This document shows, piece by piece, positions 37,132 to 50,099 of a DNA stretch of 64,000 nucleotides; position 1 is the first letter of the stretch; the number at the start of each line of letters is the position of its first letter. Origin of the DNA: Odiellus spinosus. Lineage: Eukaryota; Arthropoda; Arachnida; Opiliones; Phalangiidae. Under the pieces are notes generated by a model. It was not told the origin of the DNA, did no database searches, and saw only the letters and a list, made by a program, of their open reading frames with translations. A program made the translations under genes and the position numbers. Location of the stretch: NCBI GenBank assembly GCA_963920705.1, contig OY987225.1, forward strand, positions 33,333,458-33,397,457, read 5' to 3'.

Positions 37132-37755
37132 TTTTTGCCCGATTGAATGTCAACGAAACAATAATGGCGGCATGATTACCCCCTCGCCACCGAATATTTA
37201 TTCATTTTTTTTATTGGTTTTAACGCATTTTGACACGATTTAACGCGTCGTACGCGTATCTCATATCGCTTAACCAATTTTCAGTCTCACATTTGCCATA
37301 ATTATCACAGTTTTCTTTAAAATATCAATTATACATGGTCATAAAACGCTCATTAAAATCATCAAATATTTGTAATAGGCCTAAAGGGGATGAAAAGGGG
37401 AGGGGCAAATATTAAGCGCTTAGCGCCATCTCGATTAATTCATCCGAACTAAAAAGATAACCAAACCACTTCCCCCTCCCACGACGCTCACGCTCTTGGG
37501 ACCTTGGGGTGCCGGCGCACTCAATCGGTAATTTTATGAATATTTTGCCTTTTGTTAAGATAATTACCGAGTACTGGTAAAGTTATTAGTATTTTAAAAC
37601 CGCAAGATTGATTTTTCCCATCAGTATTTCCTTGAAAAGTGTATTTTTAAATAGAATAAAAGGTTATTTAGTTGGTGACCGATTGTTAGGCCTAACGCTT
37701 TAACTCAGACTCTGGGAGAAGTTTCAATTTTCAAGCCGTTGAAGCCAAAGAAAAC
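37132..37755. promoter_or_regulatory. Divergent RSF1/MPDU1 promoter region
   Basis: The 624 bp between the two head-to-head start codons must hold both promoters and 5' UTRs. It contains one AGATGGCGC-type CTCF-like core on the minus strand (about 37,420-37,431), a short GC-rich patch (about 37,470-37,520) and no repeat that I recognise. Transcription starts cannot be placed from sequence. Confidence 0.5.
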
Positions 37756-39117
37756 ATGGAAATTAATCAATTATTTCGCTCTTTGGTCCTCTTACTTTTG
37801 TCCGAAAAATGCTACGATACGTTCTTTGTAGAGTTTGATTTCCTTCACGGTTAGTCTGATTCGTAGATACTTTTTATTGAGTTTAAACCAAGTATTCTAA
37901 TCATGGTTTAATCTTTTATCTTTCTAGCTGGATGTCTCAAATCGGCTTTAAGCAAAGGACTGGGTGTAGGAATCATTCTCGGATCAACTTTAGGTGAGAT
38001 TATATTTATTTTCATCGTTTATTGCCTAATATTATAACTTTTTGTTTGTCTATCTATCAATTCTAATTATTGCCTTTATTGGCTTTCAGTTAAAGTGCCG
38101 CAAATTACCAAAATAGTTGGAGCTAAAAGTGCCCAGGGAATAACGTTATTAGGATGTCTTTTGGAACTGGTAGCATTATCATCAGCAACTGCGTACAATT
38201 ACGCCAACAAATACCCATTCAGGTAAAAACACTTTTATTCTTAAAAAAACGAGGGTATTTAAAATGAAAAATGTGAGGCGAAAAAAACCTTAAATATCCT
38301 TATAGTAAAAAAAGGTTTAAATAATATAATTTGTAGCGAAATTAGTTTTGTTCCTAAAAATGTTTTGAAATTAATTTTCCGTTATACGTAATTTAGTTTC
38401 CCTTACTATGCTTAGATGGCGCCAGGTAGCTCGTAAAAATCAATAATAGGTTTTTGCCTAGAAGGCGCTAACTGCTTATTTTCTAACAATTAGGATAGAT
38501 GGCGTTAATACCGTAAAATTTCAAAATATTTTAATTTATATTTCTGCCAGTTGAGTATAGATGGCGCTATAAGTTCTAAAATCGCGGGAAAATTTAGCGC
38601 ATTTTCCCGCCTTTTTATTGTAAAATGGTAAATTGTAGTAGTAACTAAAATAGCCGTCGTTATATTATTTTTGAACGATTTAAAGCGAAGCGGTGTTCTT
38701 ACGGGAATTCAAACACCTGAAGTATCGCGGGTAAATAAAAGAGAAAGAAAATCTGAGATTTCCCTTCGCTTTGGTCGTTTTCATAAATGGGTTATTTTAT
38801 ATGAAAGGAAAAAAAAAGCTCTTTTTACCGGTTGCCCCCTTTGGATAAAAATAGTTAAAAACGCTTTGGAAGAATAAGGAATACTAAAGGACCACGCGTA
38901 CGCGCTTATGTAATGTACCTCTAGTTATATAGAAACTTTGTTCTTTTGTTCAGCGCAGCCTGGGTAACTTGACAGGGGGTATTTTTATATCGAGTGGGCT
39001 GCTCTTTTTCTCCTATTAAATATTAAATCACTGTTGAGGCAACGCTCGGGCAAGGTGGTTCAGGGGAGAGGAGATCTAGGAACCCGAAAGAAAAAGGAAT
39101 GATGGGGAAATATAGTT

Positions 39118-39150
<33 letters not shown>

Positions 39151-42100
39151 ACTCTTACTTCCCTGTCTAACATTATAACGAATGGCTTTTCGAAAGAAGA
39201 AAGAAAAATAACTTTCTACTTAAAATATGGGTTATTTTTAATCGATCTTGCGTGAGGAATATCTTTGACTAGAGAATATGGATCAGTTATTTCAAACGGA
39301 GCTAGGGTTGTTACATTTGACAAAATGTTTATCAATAATATAAGTTTAAAGTGATTTTGTCACAAACTTATCACACAAGTTTTTGAAAAGATCGTTAAAA
39401 AATATTACTTTATAAATTGTAATCTAACTAATAATAGAACGAATTTTAATATTTAAAACAATTAATATTTTATAGATCCAATTGGATCTAATTTTGTAGA
39501 TCCAACTAATAATAGACCAAATTATAAACTAACTAATATTAGACCAAATTATAATCTAACTTATAAAAGACCAAATTATAATCTAATTAAAGACCAAATT
39601 ATAATCTAACTAATAATATTTCAAATTATAATCTAACTAATAATATTTCAAATTATAATCTAACTAATAATATTTCAAATTATAATCTAACTAATAATAT
39701 TTCAAATTATAATCTAACTAATAATATTTCAAATTATAATCTAACTAATAATATTTCAAATTATAATCTAACTAATAATATTTCAAATTATAATCTAACT
39801 AATAATATTTCAAATTATAATCTAACTAATAATATTTCAAATTATAATCTAGCTAATAATATTTCAAATTATAATCTAACTAATAATATTTCAAATTATA
39901 ATCTATCTAATAATATTTCAAATTATAATCTGACTAATAATATTTCAAATTATAATCTAACTAAAAATAAACCAAGATTATAATCTAACTAAAAATATAC
40001 CAAGATTATAATCCAACTAAAAATAGACCAAATTATAATCCAACTAAAAATAGACCAAGATTATAATCTAACTTACTAAAAAATAGACTCAAATTCTAAT
40101 CTTACTTAAAATTAATCAAGTTTCTTAAATATCCCTATATCATAATGAGCAGATCATAATGTTCTAAATTATGCCATTATTTTGTCTACAATTTAATATA
40201 AGTGGGGGGTGTAATTAACACATTATTAACCATATCTGTAATCAAAACTCCAAATTTACCTATAAATAATATCGTATGTCATAATTAAACGAATTTCAAC
40301 ATAAAACACTATCCATACGTCATCAGTTACAATCTTGAATCGATCTTTCTAACGTTGTTAATAAATATAAACCCAAAATAATGAAATAACGCCCAGTCTG
40401 TTAGGGGAAAATGCAATTTTTTGGGAGTCTGAACTGTCTGATGGGTCTCCCCTTACCGTGGACCTGATTTCGATCACCTAAACCGAAGCCCCCTGACCCC
40501 TTACAAGATCCCCTCCCCCTTCTTATATAGATCTGGTTATAGCTTAAATAGATGTGCCAATGAAATAGATGGGGAGCCTTTTCTATACCGTTAAATATTT
40601 TCCAAGTTGAATTGGCAATTGAGGAGCAGCTGTGGCGTATCGATACGTAATGTTATAAAACTCGTAGGAATAGATAAGTAACTAGTTGTCAAGTCCGGTT
40701 GAACGCCTAGGCGAATATAACTTATTACGTCGCCTCTTTTATTCTAACACCTCGGTTCGTTTGGGGGTTGTTCCCCCGGTAATGTAACGTAGCCGCCGCA
40801 ACCGGACACTTAATTATCGAGTTCTCTACTAGCACGCTTCCCCACCCCTTCCTGCCTTCCCCATTTCACGCGTCAGATGTTCACGAAAGAATTTGCAGTT
40901 ACAGCTAAGCCTAATCTGAGATTTCAAGGAATAATGAAGTCGAGTAAATCAGTTAATTTTAATTTATTATCATCAGTTAAATTATGCGCAAAAAGAACTT
41001 TAAAACTCGTAACGAAGGTTAATTTAGTTAATTATTTGAACCCTCTAAACCTAACTCCATTTTTAGACTGATTAAAATGTCATAAAAACTACAGCCAATC
41101 AAATCGCTTTATTCTTTGGTTGACGCGCGTGGAATCATTTGATTAGCCGCAGACTGTCTAATCCTAGTTTTTGAGCATTTGTTTTCTTGTTTTTTCCATA
41201 ATTAATGTAGTTAGGCTTAGCGAATTGATATCTCAAATTAATTAAAGGGAGGATGAAGATGAAATAGAAATGATTTCACGAACGAATCTTAGTTTTAATA
41301 GTAGAATAGATATATTTATGTGTAATAAATTAACGAGAAATGTTTGATTAGTTTAAATATTGTTTTTATGATTATTTTAAACCCTCATAATATTTCAAAT
41401 AAAACCTTACCCATCTTCATTATCCCTTTAATTTAGTTCCTGCTTATATAAAAGAGTTCGTAGCCTTCGTACGTTCTGAAATCTCCGCCTGATCGTATTT
41501 CCCCTTCACCTTTTAGAGTTCCATAGTTCGTTTATCTTATATATAAACGCGAAGCAATGAGTACCAAAGCCAGAAAAGTATGGTTTTTCTTATACGAAAC
41601 TGTCCACTGTTTTCTTCTCTTTGGACTCAGTATATGACTTTATTGGGTTTATTTCGTTAAACGGAAGGGATCTCGCGGAGGAAAAAAAACCAATCAATCG
41701 GCTCCCTTTTTTAGGCTACCGTTCTTTTCTTCCTATTTCTCACGTATCTAGTAGCGGAAGGTGATAATAGGAGAAGAGAATCACTGGAAACGAACTGAGA
41801 TACTCATCAGTACGTTGGTAGGGAGCTCATTTTGTACACCACCTGTAAAATCTATAAAAACCAGTGAATTTGAAAATAGACTCAGTTAAAAAGTCAGGCT
41901 AATTAAATACGAACCCAAAAGGTCAGGGAAGTAAAATATTGCGTAATAAATAAAAGTCAAGGAAAAGTTTATGATAGGTATGAATTATTTTCAGCTGCAA
42001 ATATTCCCCCAAATATTCAGTTTTTGGTCATATTCTGATCACAGTATCCTGACCCTGATTGATAAGACTTGTGTCAAGAGATCTCGTGACATTTCGAGTT

Positions 42101-44587
42101 AAAGCTCTCGTGACCTTTTGAGTTAAAGCTCTCGTGACCTTTTGATTTCTAGCTCTCGTGATCGTTTTGAATTCTAGCTCTCGTGACCTTTTGAGTTAAA
42201 GCTCTCGTGACCTTTTGAGTTAAAGCTCTCGTGACCTTTTGAGTTAAAGCTCTCGTGACCTTTTGAGTTAAAGCTCTCGTGACCTTTTGATTTCTATCTC
42301 TCGTGATCGTTTTGAGTTCTAGCTCTCGTGATCGTTTTGAATTCTAGCTCTCGTGACTTTATCAGTTCAAGCTCTCGACACATTTTGAGTTCAAGCTCTC
42401 GTGACCGTTTTGAGTTAAAGCTCTGGTGACCTTTTGAGTTCAAGCTCTCGTGACCTTTTGAGTTAAAGCTCTCGTGACCTTTTGAGTTAAAGTTCTCGTG
42501 ACCTTATCAGTTAAAGCTCTCGTGACCTTATCGGTTCAAGCTCTCGTGACCGTTTTGAGTTCTAGCTCTCGTGACCGTTTTGAGTTTTAGCTCTCGTGAT
42601 TAAGGCCGTTTTTATGGTTAATCTAGATTGTAATTACCCATATTTAACTTTATTAAATAAATTGATAGAGCCATATATAGGAGTGTTTTAAATTTAAATT
42701 ATAATTTTACTACGCATCATTAATTATATACCGCAAGTGTTTCTGGCCATCGTCGTAAAATAAATTGCAAGTAAAATTAAATAATAATAATATAGCTTTG
42801 GCTCGTATTTTTAAGAGTCCATTTGCGCTCAAGGTACAAAATAACTTGTGGAAATGCGAGGTATTAAATATTTTTAGCGCTCCCAGCGTGATGTACATTC
42901 TTAAATATAAGCCCTTCCCACAATTTCCCCCTTATACCTTCAGTTTCAACCTATGAAGGGACCTTAATTTCAGTAGTAAAACCGGTCTTCCGCAATAAGA
43001 ATTTAGATCCTTTCTAAGTTAGTATCAAATATGGAGCGCGTTTTAGGCTATAACCTTTTTGTTTCGTTTACAATATGGATGAAACTAAGGCGGATTAATA
43101 AGCTATATTTAATCTATTGGAAATAAAAGTAGTTCTTACCAAGTTTCCATTAAATTTTTTTATTTTTTATTATTATTTTTTTATTTGACCCCTGGTGTCT
43201 GCGTGGTGTTTTCGGGCGCTTTTATATCCATCAGGGGTCTGACGCCAATTCATCCGTCATACGTAACGCGTCAAGCGAGCGCCCGGTGCCTTGTTTTACG
43301 TCGACTTAATAGCCTAAGCTTCGTTCGCATTATATTCTACTAAGAGTCTTTTAAAGGGAAGGTGAAATATATTCGCGAATCGCGATATCAAGTGATTTAA
43401 TACCTAGCAGATTTCTAATCGTTTTAATAGGCGTAATCCACTATTAAAAACAAATATTAAGGTATTAAACAAATTTTAAAGATGACACCCAGCTAAAAAC
43501 AGTGATTTTTACGCTCAACCTATTAAAAAAATGTGTGCGAACTAGGCGTTTTTGTTACAATAGATGAAAACTTCTCTAGCTGGCAATTCCAATTCCACCT
43601 GTAGAATATTTGCGGGCCCAATTCGTCACTTTTTTGGCGGGAAAGATCAAAAGAACTATAAGATGAGTCTGCTGCTGGGGTTATCTTCCTCGTGGCCCCG
43701 CGCGCGCCTCCCACTCTCTCCTCCACCTCCTCCTCCCCACGTGGTCACCTTTGGGAGCCCTCCAATCCCACCACCCCCAAAGTGCACGCGCGGAATTCCC
43801 GCGAATAATAAAAGAAACTCGCATTTAAAGGGAAAATCTCACGAGAAAAAAAAAAACTTTTTATATTAGTCTACACGTTGTTTCTACTTTTTCCATGACG
43901 ACTTACACGTTGTCTGTAATATGTCTATATATTAATAACAGACACTATTTATTTCCAATGTCCGTACGCGCTTACGTCCGTAACGTTTCTAGAATGTTCA
44001 AGAACGTTTCAGAAAAGTGTGGAGAGGTCTAGAAAATTCTGGGAAGTGCTAGAAAGTTATTGAAAGGTCTGTTAAGATCTGGAAAGTTCTGGAAAATTTC
44101 TATTCATGAATTTTCAATTTCAAAATCTTACATTTTATATGTCCCATGATTTTTCAAGGGCTTTAATTGCTTGTATAGTATATTGTTTGTTAATTTTCCA
44201 AATGTCCTTAGAAATATCCCATAGCTCATTAATAATTTTCTTATTATTAAATAGATCAAATTAAGAATTCTTTAATTCTATACCCCAGTTTTTTTTGTTT
44301 TTTTTTAAATTGACTAAATCCCCTATTCGCTGTTAAAGGCTAGACTATAGGTCTTGCAGATATGAGAGATTTTTCCTTTATATAAATAAAAAAAAATAAG
44401 AAATATAAATTCTTGCAAGGTGTTTTTTTTATTTTTCTATTTTCAACTCGGTCTGTTTTTAGTCGCTTATTGCTGGCAAGTTTGTAGTTAATCATTTTTC
44501 GAGCTCGTATTTTGGCATCGCACGCTCCAACGCGTTTCGCCGAAAGTAACTTTTAGTTTTCTATTTTATTTTTGACCCCTCCGGGCT

Positions 44588-44632
<45 letters not shown>

Positions 44633-47216
44633 AAAAAATGTGTTATTATTATTAGTAGTTTTAATTCCTTCGCCATGCAGTTGTTATAAGTATAATCTAT
44701 TTCAACTGGTATTGACAGCTGGTACAAAGCTAGATTCGCTTTAATTTAAATCGGTAGCCTGTAGAATCTTCTTCATTGTCAATTCAAGGCGCGATAAACT
44801 TTCATTTTTATTCCTTTAATCTTTCTTCTTTTATTGTCGTAATACACATACCCTTTAAAAGATATTAATCTTCGACCGTGATAATAATTTCGTTTTCGAA
44901 AAACTACTTTATTTCCAAATCGGAGTTATTATATTGTATTCAGACGCCGTAGTTTCCAACGCGCTATGAATTGAAAATTATTATATCTTCGAAATATTTC
45001 GACCATCCCTATACGCGGTTCAGATTTTATAGCGACAGGCTTATCTTCGTAATTGGCGCCTGAATTTTTTTAGGACCATCTACGAATGTTTTTAAATTTA
45101 ATTTTTGCGACTACTCTTCTTGATATTTGTGGTCAAGGGGCTGACCATTCCCCGTAATCGCTGTTATTACGTAACTCGTTACGCATTTAGTACTAACAAA
45201 GGCTGTAATTATTTTCGCGTAATCGGGGTACAGTTTTTGGGAAGTGGTTAGCCCCTCGAACGTGGTTAGTTTGTCCTATTGGGAATTTTGGTGGATCTTA
45301 AAACTGACAAAATGTCATTGGTAGCTAGTCCTTAAACGGGGAGTTCAGCTAAGCCTATTTTGATGATAAGTTTTAAATTTATTTGGTAATTTTTTTACTG
45401 TTAAATTAGGGTTATTTAAACGATAAGAAATCAATAAAAAATCACTTGTAATTAGGTTGCATTCTCCCTTTAAACGGGGAGTTCAGCTGATATATCCATG
45501 AATCCAGCTAAGCCTATTTTGATGATAAGTTTTAAATTTATTTGGTAATTTTTTTACTGTTAAATTAGGGTTATTTAAACGATAAGAAATCAATAAAAAA
45601 TCACTTGTAATTAGGTTGCATTCTCCCTTTAAACGGGGAGTTCAGCTGATATATCCATGAATCCAGCTAAGCCTATTTTGATGATAAGTTTTAAATTTAT
45701 TTGGTAATTTTTTTTTTTACTGTTGGATTAGGGTTATTTAAACGATAAGAAATCGATAAAAAAATCACTTGTAATTAGGTTGCATTCTCCCTTTAAACGG
45801 GGAGTTCAGCTGATATATCCATGAATCCAGCTAAGCCTATTTTTATGATAAGTTTTAAATTTATTTGGTAATTTTTTTTTACTGTTGGATTAGGGTTATT
45901 TAAACGATAAGAAATCGATAAAAAAATCACTTGTAATTAGGTTGCATTCTCCCTTTAAACGGGGAGTTCAGCTGATATATCCATGAATCCAGCTAAGCCT
46001 ATTTTTATGATAAGTTTTAAATTTATTTGGTAATTTTTTTTTACTGTTGGATTAGGGTTATTTAAACGATAAGAAATCGATAAAAAATAACTTGGTTTTA
46101 ATTTGCACTCTCCCTTTATTTCGCGGGGCGAAACTGTTCTTATTGGTTGTATTTATCGGTCTTGTTTTATTGTATGATAAATTTTTTTTCTGCCACTCTC
46201 GTTTTTTCGTAACAAATGACGTTCACGCGGGTTGGCGCGATTCTTATAGAGTTTTTATTACAAAAGATATCTTGCAGAGGATTCTTTTGATGTTATACTT
46301 GACCGTTTTAATTTATGATCTAATATATGTACGGGGTAAGAAAAAAAAATGCCGACGCCACGACTTATTTCACGCCACTTTTTTTTTTATTCAAAGTTAA
46401 ATTATAGCCACATTTAATTACGATCACCGTATATTAATCAATTTTTATTCAAAAATTCCTTTAAAATTATTCAACGTCAACGGGAAAGCCCTCTTCGTGT
46501 AGTATTAAATTAAAGCCAACACTGGGTCCTTGTCGTAGTTAAATTATAGTTGAGAGACCGCGTCTTGGATATAAACCGCCCGGATACGGTGGAAATGTAG
46601 GATTTCTCTCATTATTATAATTACTAAAATTTTTGATTTTAAATAATCTGTAACCTTAAATAATTTTATTGAATTTATTGAACTTGCCCAACTTTGGGTC
46701 CACTTTCTAGTTAAATCATTGTCGAGGAACCACTTCTTGGGAAGGGGTACACACGCGCCAAATTTTCTCTATGATTTTTGAGATATTACTCTTACATAAA
46801 GATTTATTACAATTTTTATTAATTTTATTTATTAAATAATTGTCAAACTAAGGATCATTCGATTGTTAGTTTTAGTGGCCCAATAAGGGGTTTTCTAATG
46901 TTAAAAACTTGGTTAAGGACCACACACATTGGGGGAGAGTCTTATATTTTTAATTCGCCTAAATCTTATATACGCTTCATCTCAAAATTGGTGTAATTTT
47001 TTCATTGGCAGTGCTTGGGGAGAATACGTATTCTTGCTGATCGAAACTGCTATCATAGCTTTTCTGGTTATTTATTACGGAGGTCGGAAACTATTGGCGT
47101 TCTTCTTCCTGGCCACGACAGCCGTCACTCTTTACGTATTAATCTCGGGGTTAACTCCGCCACATATCCTCTGGTCCTTGCAAGCCGCTAATCTACCTAT
47201 CGTCGTAGTCGCTAAA
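37756..47216 (+). CDS. MPDU1: MPDU1 (mannose-P-dolichol utilization defect 1), first four exons, 3' end not found
   Basis: Small ER multispanning PQ-loop protein needed for use of dolichyl-phosphate mannose and glucose in N-glycan, O-mannose and GPI synthesis. Exons seen: 37756-37849, 37928-37993, about 38090-38222, and 47012-47216. They join in frame to about 166 aa (family usually about 250). Motifs: LSEKCYDTFFVEFDFLH at the N terminus, SKGLGLGV/I stretch, the PQ-loop segment KVPQITKIVGAKSAQG, LLGCLLELVALSSATAYNY, then SAWGEYVFLLIETAIIAFLV and PHILWSLQAANLPIVVVAK. The split Ser codon at the exon 3/4 junction (AG+T) fits the family's PFSSWGE. Exon 4 ends with a good GTAAGT donor, so the gene continues, but no exon with the expected NGHTGQLS/SLARIFTSIQE region appears before 64,000. 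Intron 3 is about 8.8 kb against 78-100 bp for introns 1-2. Confidence 0.9.
38408..38572 (+). promoter_or_regulatory. Cluster of four AGATGGCGC-like sites
   Basis: TAGATGGCGCCAG (about 38,413), TAGAAGGCGCTAA (38,459), TAGATGGCGTTAA (38,497) and TAGATGGCGCTAT (38,558), all on one strand, at the start of MPDU1 intron 3. The core matches the animal CTCF consensus AGRTGGCGC. Confidence 0.5.
39120..39148. repeat. Poly(A) run
   Basis: About 29 consecutive A. Confidence 0.95.
39480..40080. repeat. 27-bp AT-only satellite in MPDU1 intron 3
   Basis: Unit AATTATAATCTAACTAAT plus AATATTTCA repeated about 14 times nearly exactly between 39,590 and 39,960, with decayed units (AGACCAAATT variants) on both flanks. 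Confidence 0.93.
41242..41431. mobile_element. T2/Kolobok-like MITE in MPDU1 intron 3 (190 bp)
   Basis: Starts TTAAAGGGAGGATGAAGATG and ends CATCTTCATTATCCCTTTAA, a clear inverted pair with TTAA at both borders. No coding capacity. Confidence 0.8.
42078..42600. repeat. 24-bp satellite in MPDU1 intron 3
   Basis: About 21 units of AAGCTCTCGTGACC followed by TTTTGAGTT, with variants GATCGTTTTGAATTCT. Unrelated to the 24-bp coding array in RSF1. Confidence 0.93.
43980..44105. repeat. Short imperfect repeats of GGAAAGTTCTAGAA type
   Basis: Units such as TCTAGAAAATTCTGGGAAG and AGATCTGGAAAGTTCTGG recur irregularly and resemble tandem GAA/TTC heat-shock-like blocks. I treat them as degenerate repeat. 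Confidence 0.5.
44592..44630. repeat. Poly(A) run
   Basis: About 39 consecutive A; length likely unstable and prone to sequencing error. Confidence 0.95.
45334..46120. repeat. Tandem array, 5 units of about 160 bp
   Basis: Unit starts with AAACGGGGAGTTCAGCT occur at 45334, 45472, 45631, 45795 and 45957 (spacings 138, 159, 164, 162). Each unit ends ...GTAATTAGGTTGCATTCTCCCTTT and contains AAACGATAAGAAATC. Both parts match the right half of the T2-like MITEs, so the array appears to be an amplified MITE end. The first unit lacks a 21-bp segment. Lies in MPDU1 intron 3. Confidence 0.9.
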
Positions 47217-47439
47217 GTAAGTACGAAATTTCCATTTTGTTACCTTTGAAAATATCGCTATTCTTCGCCCGAAGCTCTCCAATCTAATCGGCGAGAAATT
47301 TACATACGCGTGACGTCGGTTTTACTTTGATACGCCCCCTTAGAATCTAATTTGATCAAAAATGGTCCAAAATTGATATTGGTTGTAGGAGGGGCTAGAA
47401 AAAGTGAAACCCAATATTAGGGGTTCTTTTAGACCGAAT

Positions 47440-47776
47440 CAGAAGCCGATGAAACCCTCCTTTGAAGTCTACTACTCCAATGTTCCATATAGCGCTCCTC
47501 TCTGTATGGGTAAAATTCCAAATTTTACGAGTTAGAAGGGGTCCTACTTCATCCCCCCTGTCTACGGAAAATTGGAAATTATCTCTCTCCACAAACGACA
47601 ACGATTTTTGGACGAACTCCAAGGCTGCTAGAGATATTCGTTCGACGAACTCCCGCTCCGAAAACATCTACCGTTAGGAGGCGTACGAATCGCGCCTTTT
47701 GAAACTAACCCATACAGAGAGGGGTAGACAAGACCCGGGAGTAATAGACTTCAAAGGAGGGTTTCATCGGCTTCTG
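47440..47776 (-). mobile_element. MITE family A, copy 2 (337 bp)
   Basis: Same family as the copy near 0.7 kb, opposite orientation, with a perfect 7-bp target duplication ACCGAAT (47433-47439 and 47777-47783). Ends are CAGAAGCCGATG...CATCGGCTTCTG. It lies 3' of MPDU1 exon 4. Confidence 0.92.
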
Positions 47777-49798
47777 ACCGAATATATATAAAAAAATCTC
47801 CAATAAGGTCGATATCACTGAGGCAATAGATTGAAGGGTATATGAGGTTGTAGTTCGTTTTCATCAAAAGTAAACGTAATAATGATTAATTAAACTGGAA
47901 AAAGTCGTCCAATCAAAAGTCCGTCTTGAAATTAATTAATTTCGACCCGAAAATCCATATCTAAATGTCCTAAATAAAAACTCTTTACGTACCTATTTGA
48001 CCTTCTATCATATTATTATTATTATTATATAGAATAGTCGATTTTAATTTCTGGGTCTGATTCACTCGAGGTGTATTTATCGCGCTTAAATAAACATTAA
48101 ATGTCGCGCGTAGGATGTAATATTGGCTGGCAAGTAGATATAGAATGTAAAAGGAGTTCCAGCCGGTTGAATCTTTCTTCTTTTGTTGACCGCCGCGCGA
48201 CCGTCTCGCGTGTTTGAGCCTAATCTGTCGGGCAATTTGACCACGCCCTTCTTTCAATATCGCCTCGTAGCTCGGTCCTCGTGGTCGCGCCCTGTGTCCA
48301 CCGACCAAAAAAATATATATAACCCAACTAACTCCACGATCTCCGCCTAAAAAAATGTCAAAACGATTAAAGTGAGGCCGAAAAAGTGTAATTCAGTTCG
48401 AATTAATATTTTTAATATTCGATTAAAATGCTAATTCTTTAAATAAAATAGGGAAAAATTAGCACACGGACATTAATAGTCCTAGTTGGCATTAGTAATA
48501 TTATTATATTGAATTATTATACTATTAAAACGTCATATTCATTAAATTTTATATTTATGGGTTGACGCGCTCTTAATAAACTTCCAAAATTAAAATATTA
48601 TTTTATTTATCAATATACAACTTAGTTTATTTTATAATAAAGGAAGGCCTTTCTATATTAAGTACTTTACGAAAAAGACTGCGCGTGCCAGAACACGCGA
48701 GAATTAACTGTAGGCTCTATACAATAATGAAATCACGTGACCATTGTGATGACGTAGTGTTGCGGGGAATTTTAATTTTTAAAAATTTCGAAAATGGTGA
48801 TTTTAAAATATGTATTTTTACTGTTATGGTAATTTTGTTCTATGACATATGTATATATATTTTGAATCGTTTTTTAACGATCAACCCGAAAATTCGACTC
48901 AATTTCCATTTGGAGTTCGTGACAGCCTCAATTTAAGCATTTTATCCTTCTTCTAAATACCCATTTAATGTAAAAATATACTTTTTACATAATTCTATCC
49001 TTTTACGGAATGAGAAGCTAGATTTTCTTTAATATTTGCTCGCAAAATTGAGTCAATCAAACAACATGGTTGTGATGATATTCCCCAACTTGATTTGAAA
49101 TTAATTTCCATTTCATCCTCCCTTTAAAGTTAACTAACTGCCGAAATGGTGGGTTTGTACCTCATCGTGTCTCGATATAAAATATATCTGCCTAATAGAG
49201 GTCTCCCCTTGACTGCCGCTTCGCCTGACTACTCGCGGAGAGTTTACTATTCGTTTTCTGTAAAACTGTTTATCCTTGGGTCATTAAGTATCTAACTGAC
49301 CACCGCCAGCCATCAAGGGGTGCTGGGGGTTAGCGAGAAGAGTATTTAGCTATAGGAAAGGGGGAGGGGGCCTACTTCTCGAACAAATATAAATGTATAC
49401 AATATATACGTGATGATGTTGATGTTGGGAGGGTTTTTTTTGGTTTCGAGGAGATCCATTTTGTTTATTGACATTTAGGGTTGGGGCATAACCTCCCGTT
49501 TAAGTAGCCCACGGTAGCTTGACCTCCTTACGCCCGCCTATATTCACCCTCATATCGGAGTCCAATCATCCAATGACATTCCAATATTTGCCATAACCGA
49601 GGGGCTAGCCCGAAACTCGAGTTTCTTCACGGATTTCAACCCAAATTGAGATCTCAAAGCTAGAATGTAATAATTTAGTCGCTGTTCCTTTTAATATAGA
49701 TTAAAATTTAAAATAGACAAGTTTCGAGAAACGTCCATTCAAATAAACGCGTAATTAGTTTAATAATCAAGCTTAAAATTTTATCTCCGGGTTTAATT

Positions 49799-50099
49799 CG
49801 TATCAATAGTCCTGGTCGATTTGCCGGAAATGGGCCCTTGTCTCATAGCCGCGCCGCCATCTTTTTGTAGTAACAGGCTGCCAGACTATTTCTAATTTTA
49901 TTTCCCACAAACCAAATTCAAGTTGTTAGTCCAACGCTTCCTATATGATAAAGTATAGGAGGCGTTGGTTAGTCTGTATCTATTTTCACACTACAAAAAG
50001 ATGGCGGACGATCACGTGACAAAAAGTTTTCCCCGCCAAAATTTTCGCGAGGTTCTCTAGACTTCCGGTTTTGGAAATCGACCAGGACTATTTGATACG
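49799..50099. mobile_element. Inverted-repeat element D (about 301 bp)
   Basis: Outer arms CGTATCAATAGTCCTGG and the complement, inner matching arms CCATCTTTTTGTAGT / ACTACAAAAAGATGG, and a central hairpin CCAACGC...GCGTTGG. Nested palindromes typical of a MITE. Target duplication not resolved. Confidence 0.75.

Noticed and set aside
45122..45270. Imperfect palindrome GTGGTCAAGGGGCT...AGCCCCTCGAACGTGG
   Set aside because: Arms are short and mismatched, with no target duplication; too weak to call an element.
47985..48308. Minus-strand 107-codon frame with a basic N-terminal half
   Set aside because: No recognised family, no supporting splice partners; the second half is low-complexity Asn and ends in simple repeat.
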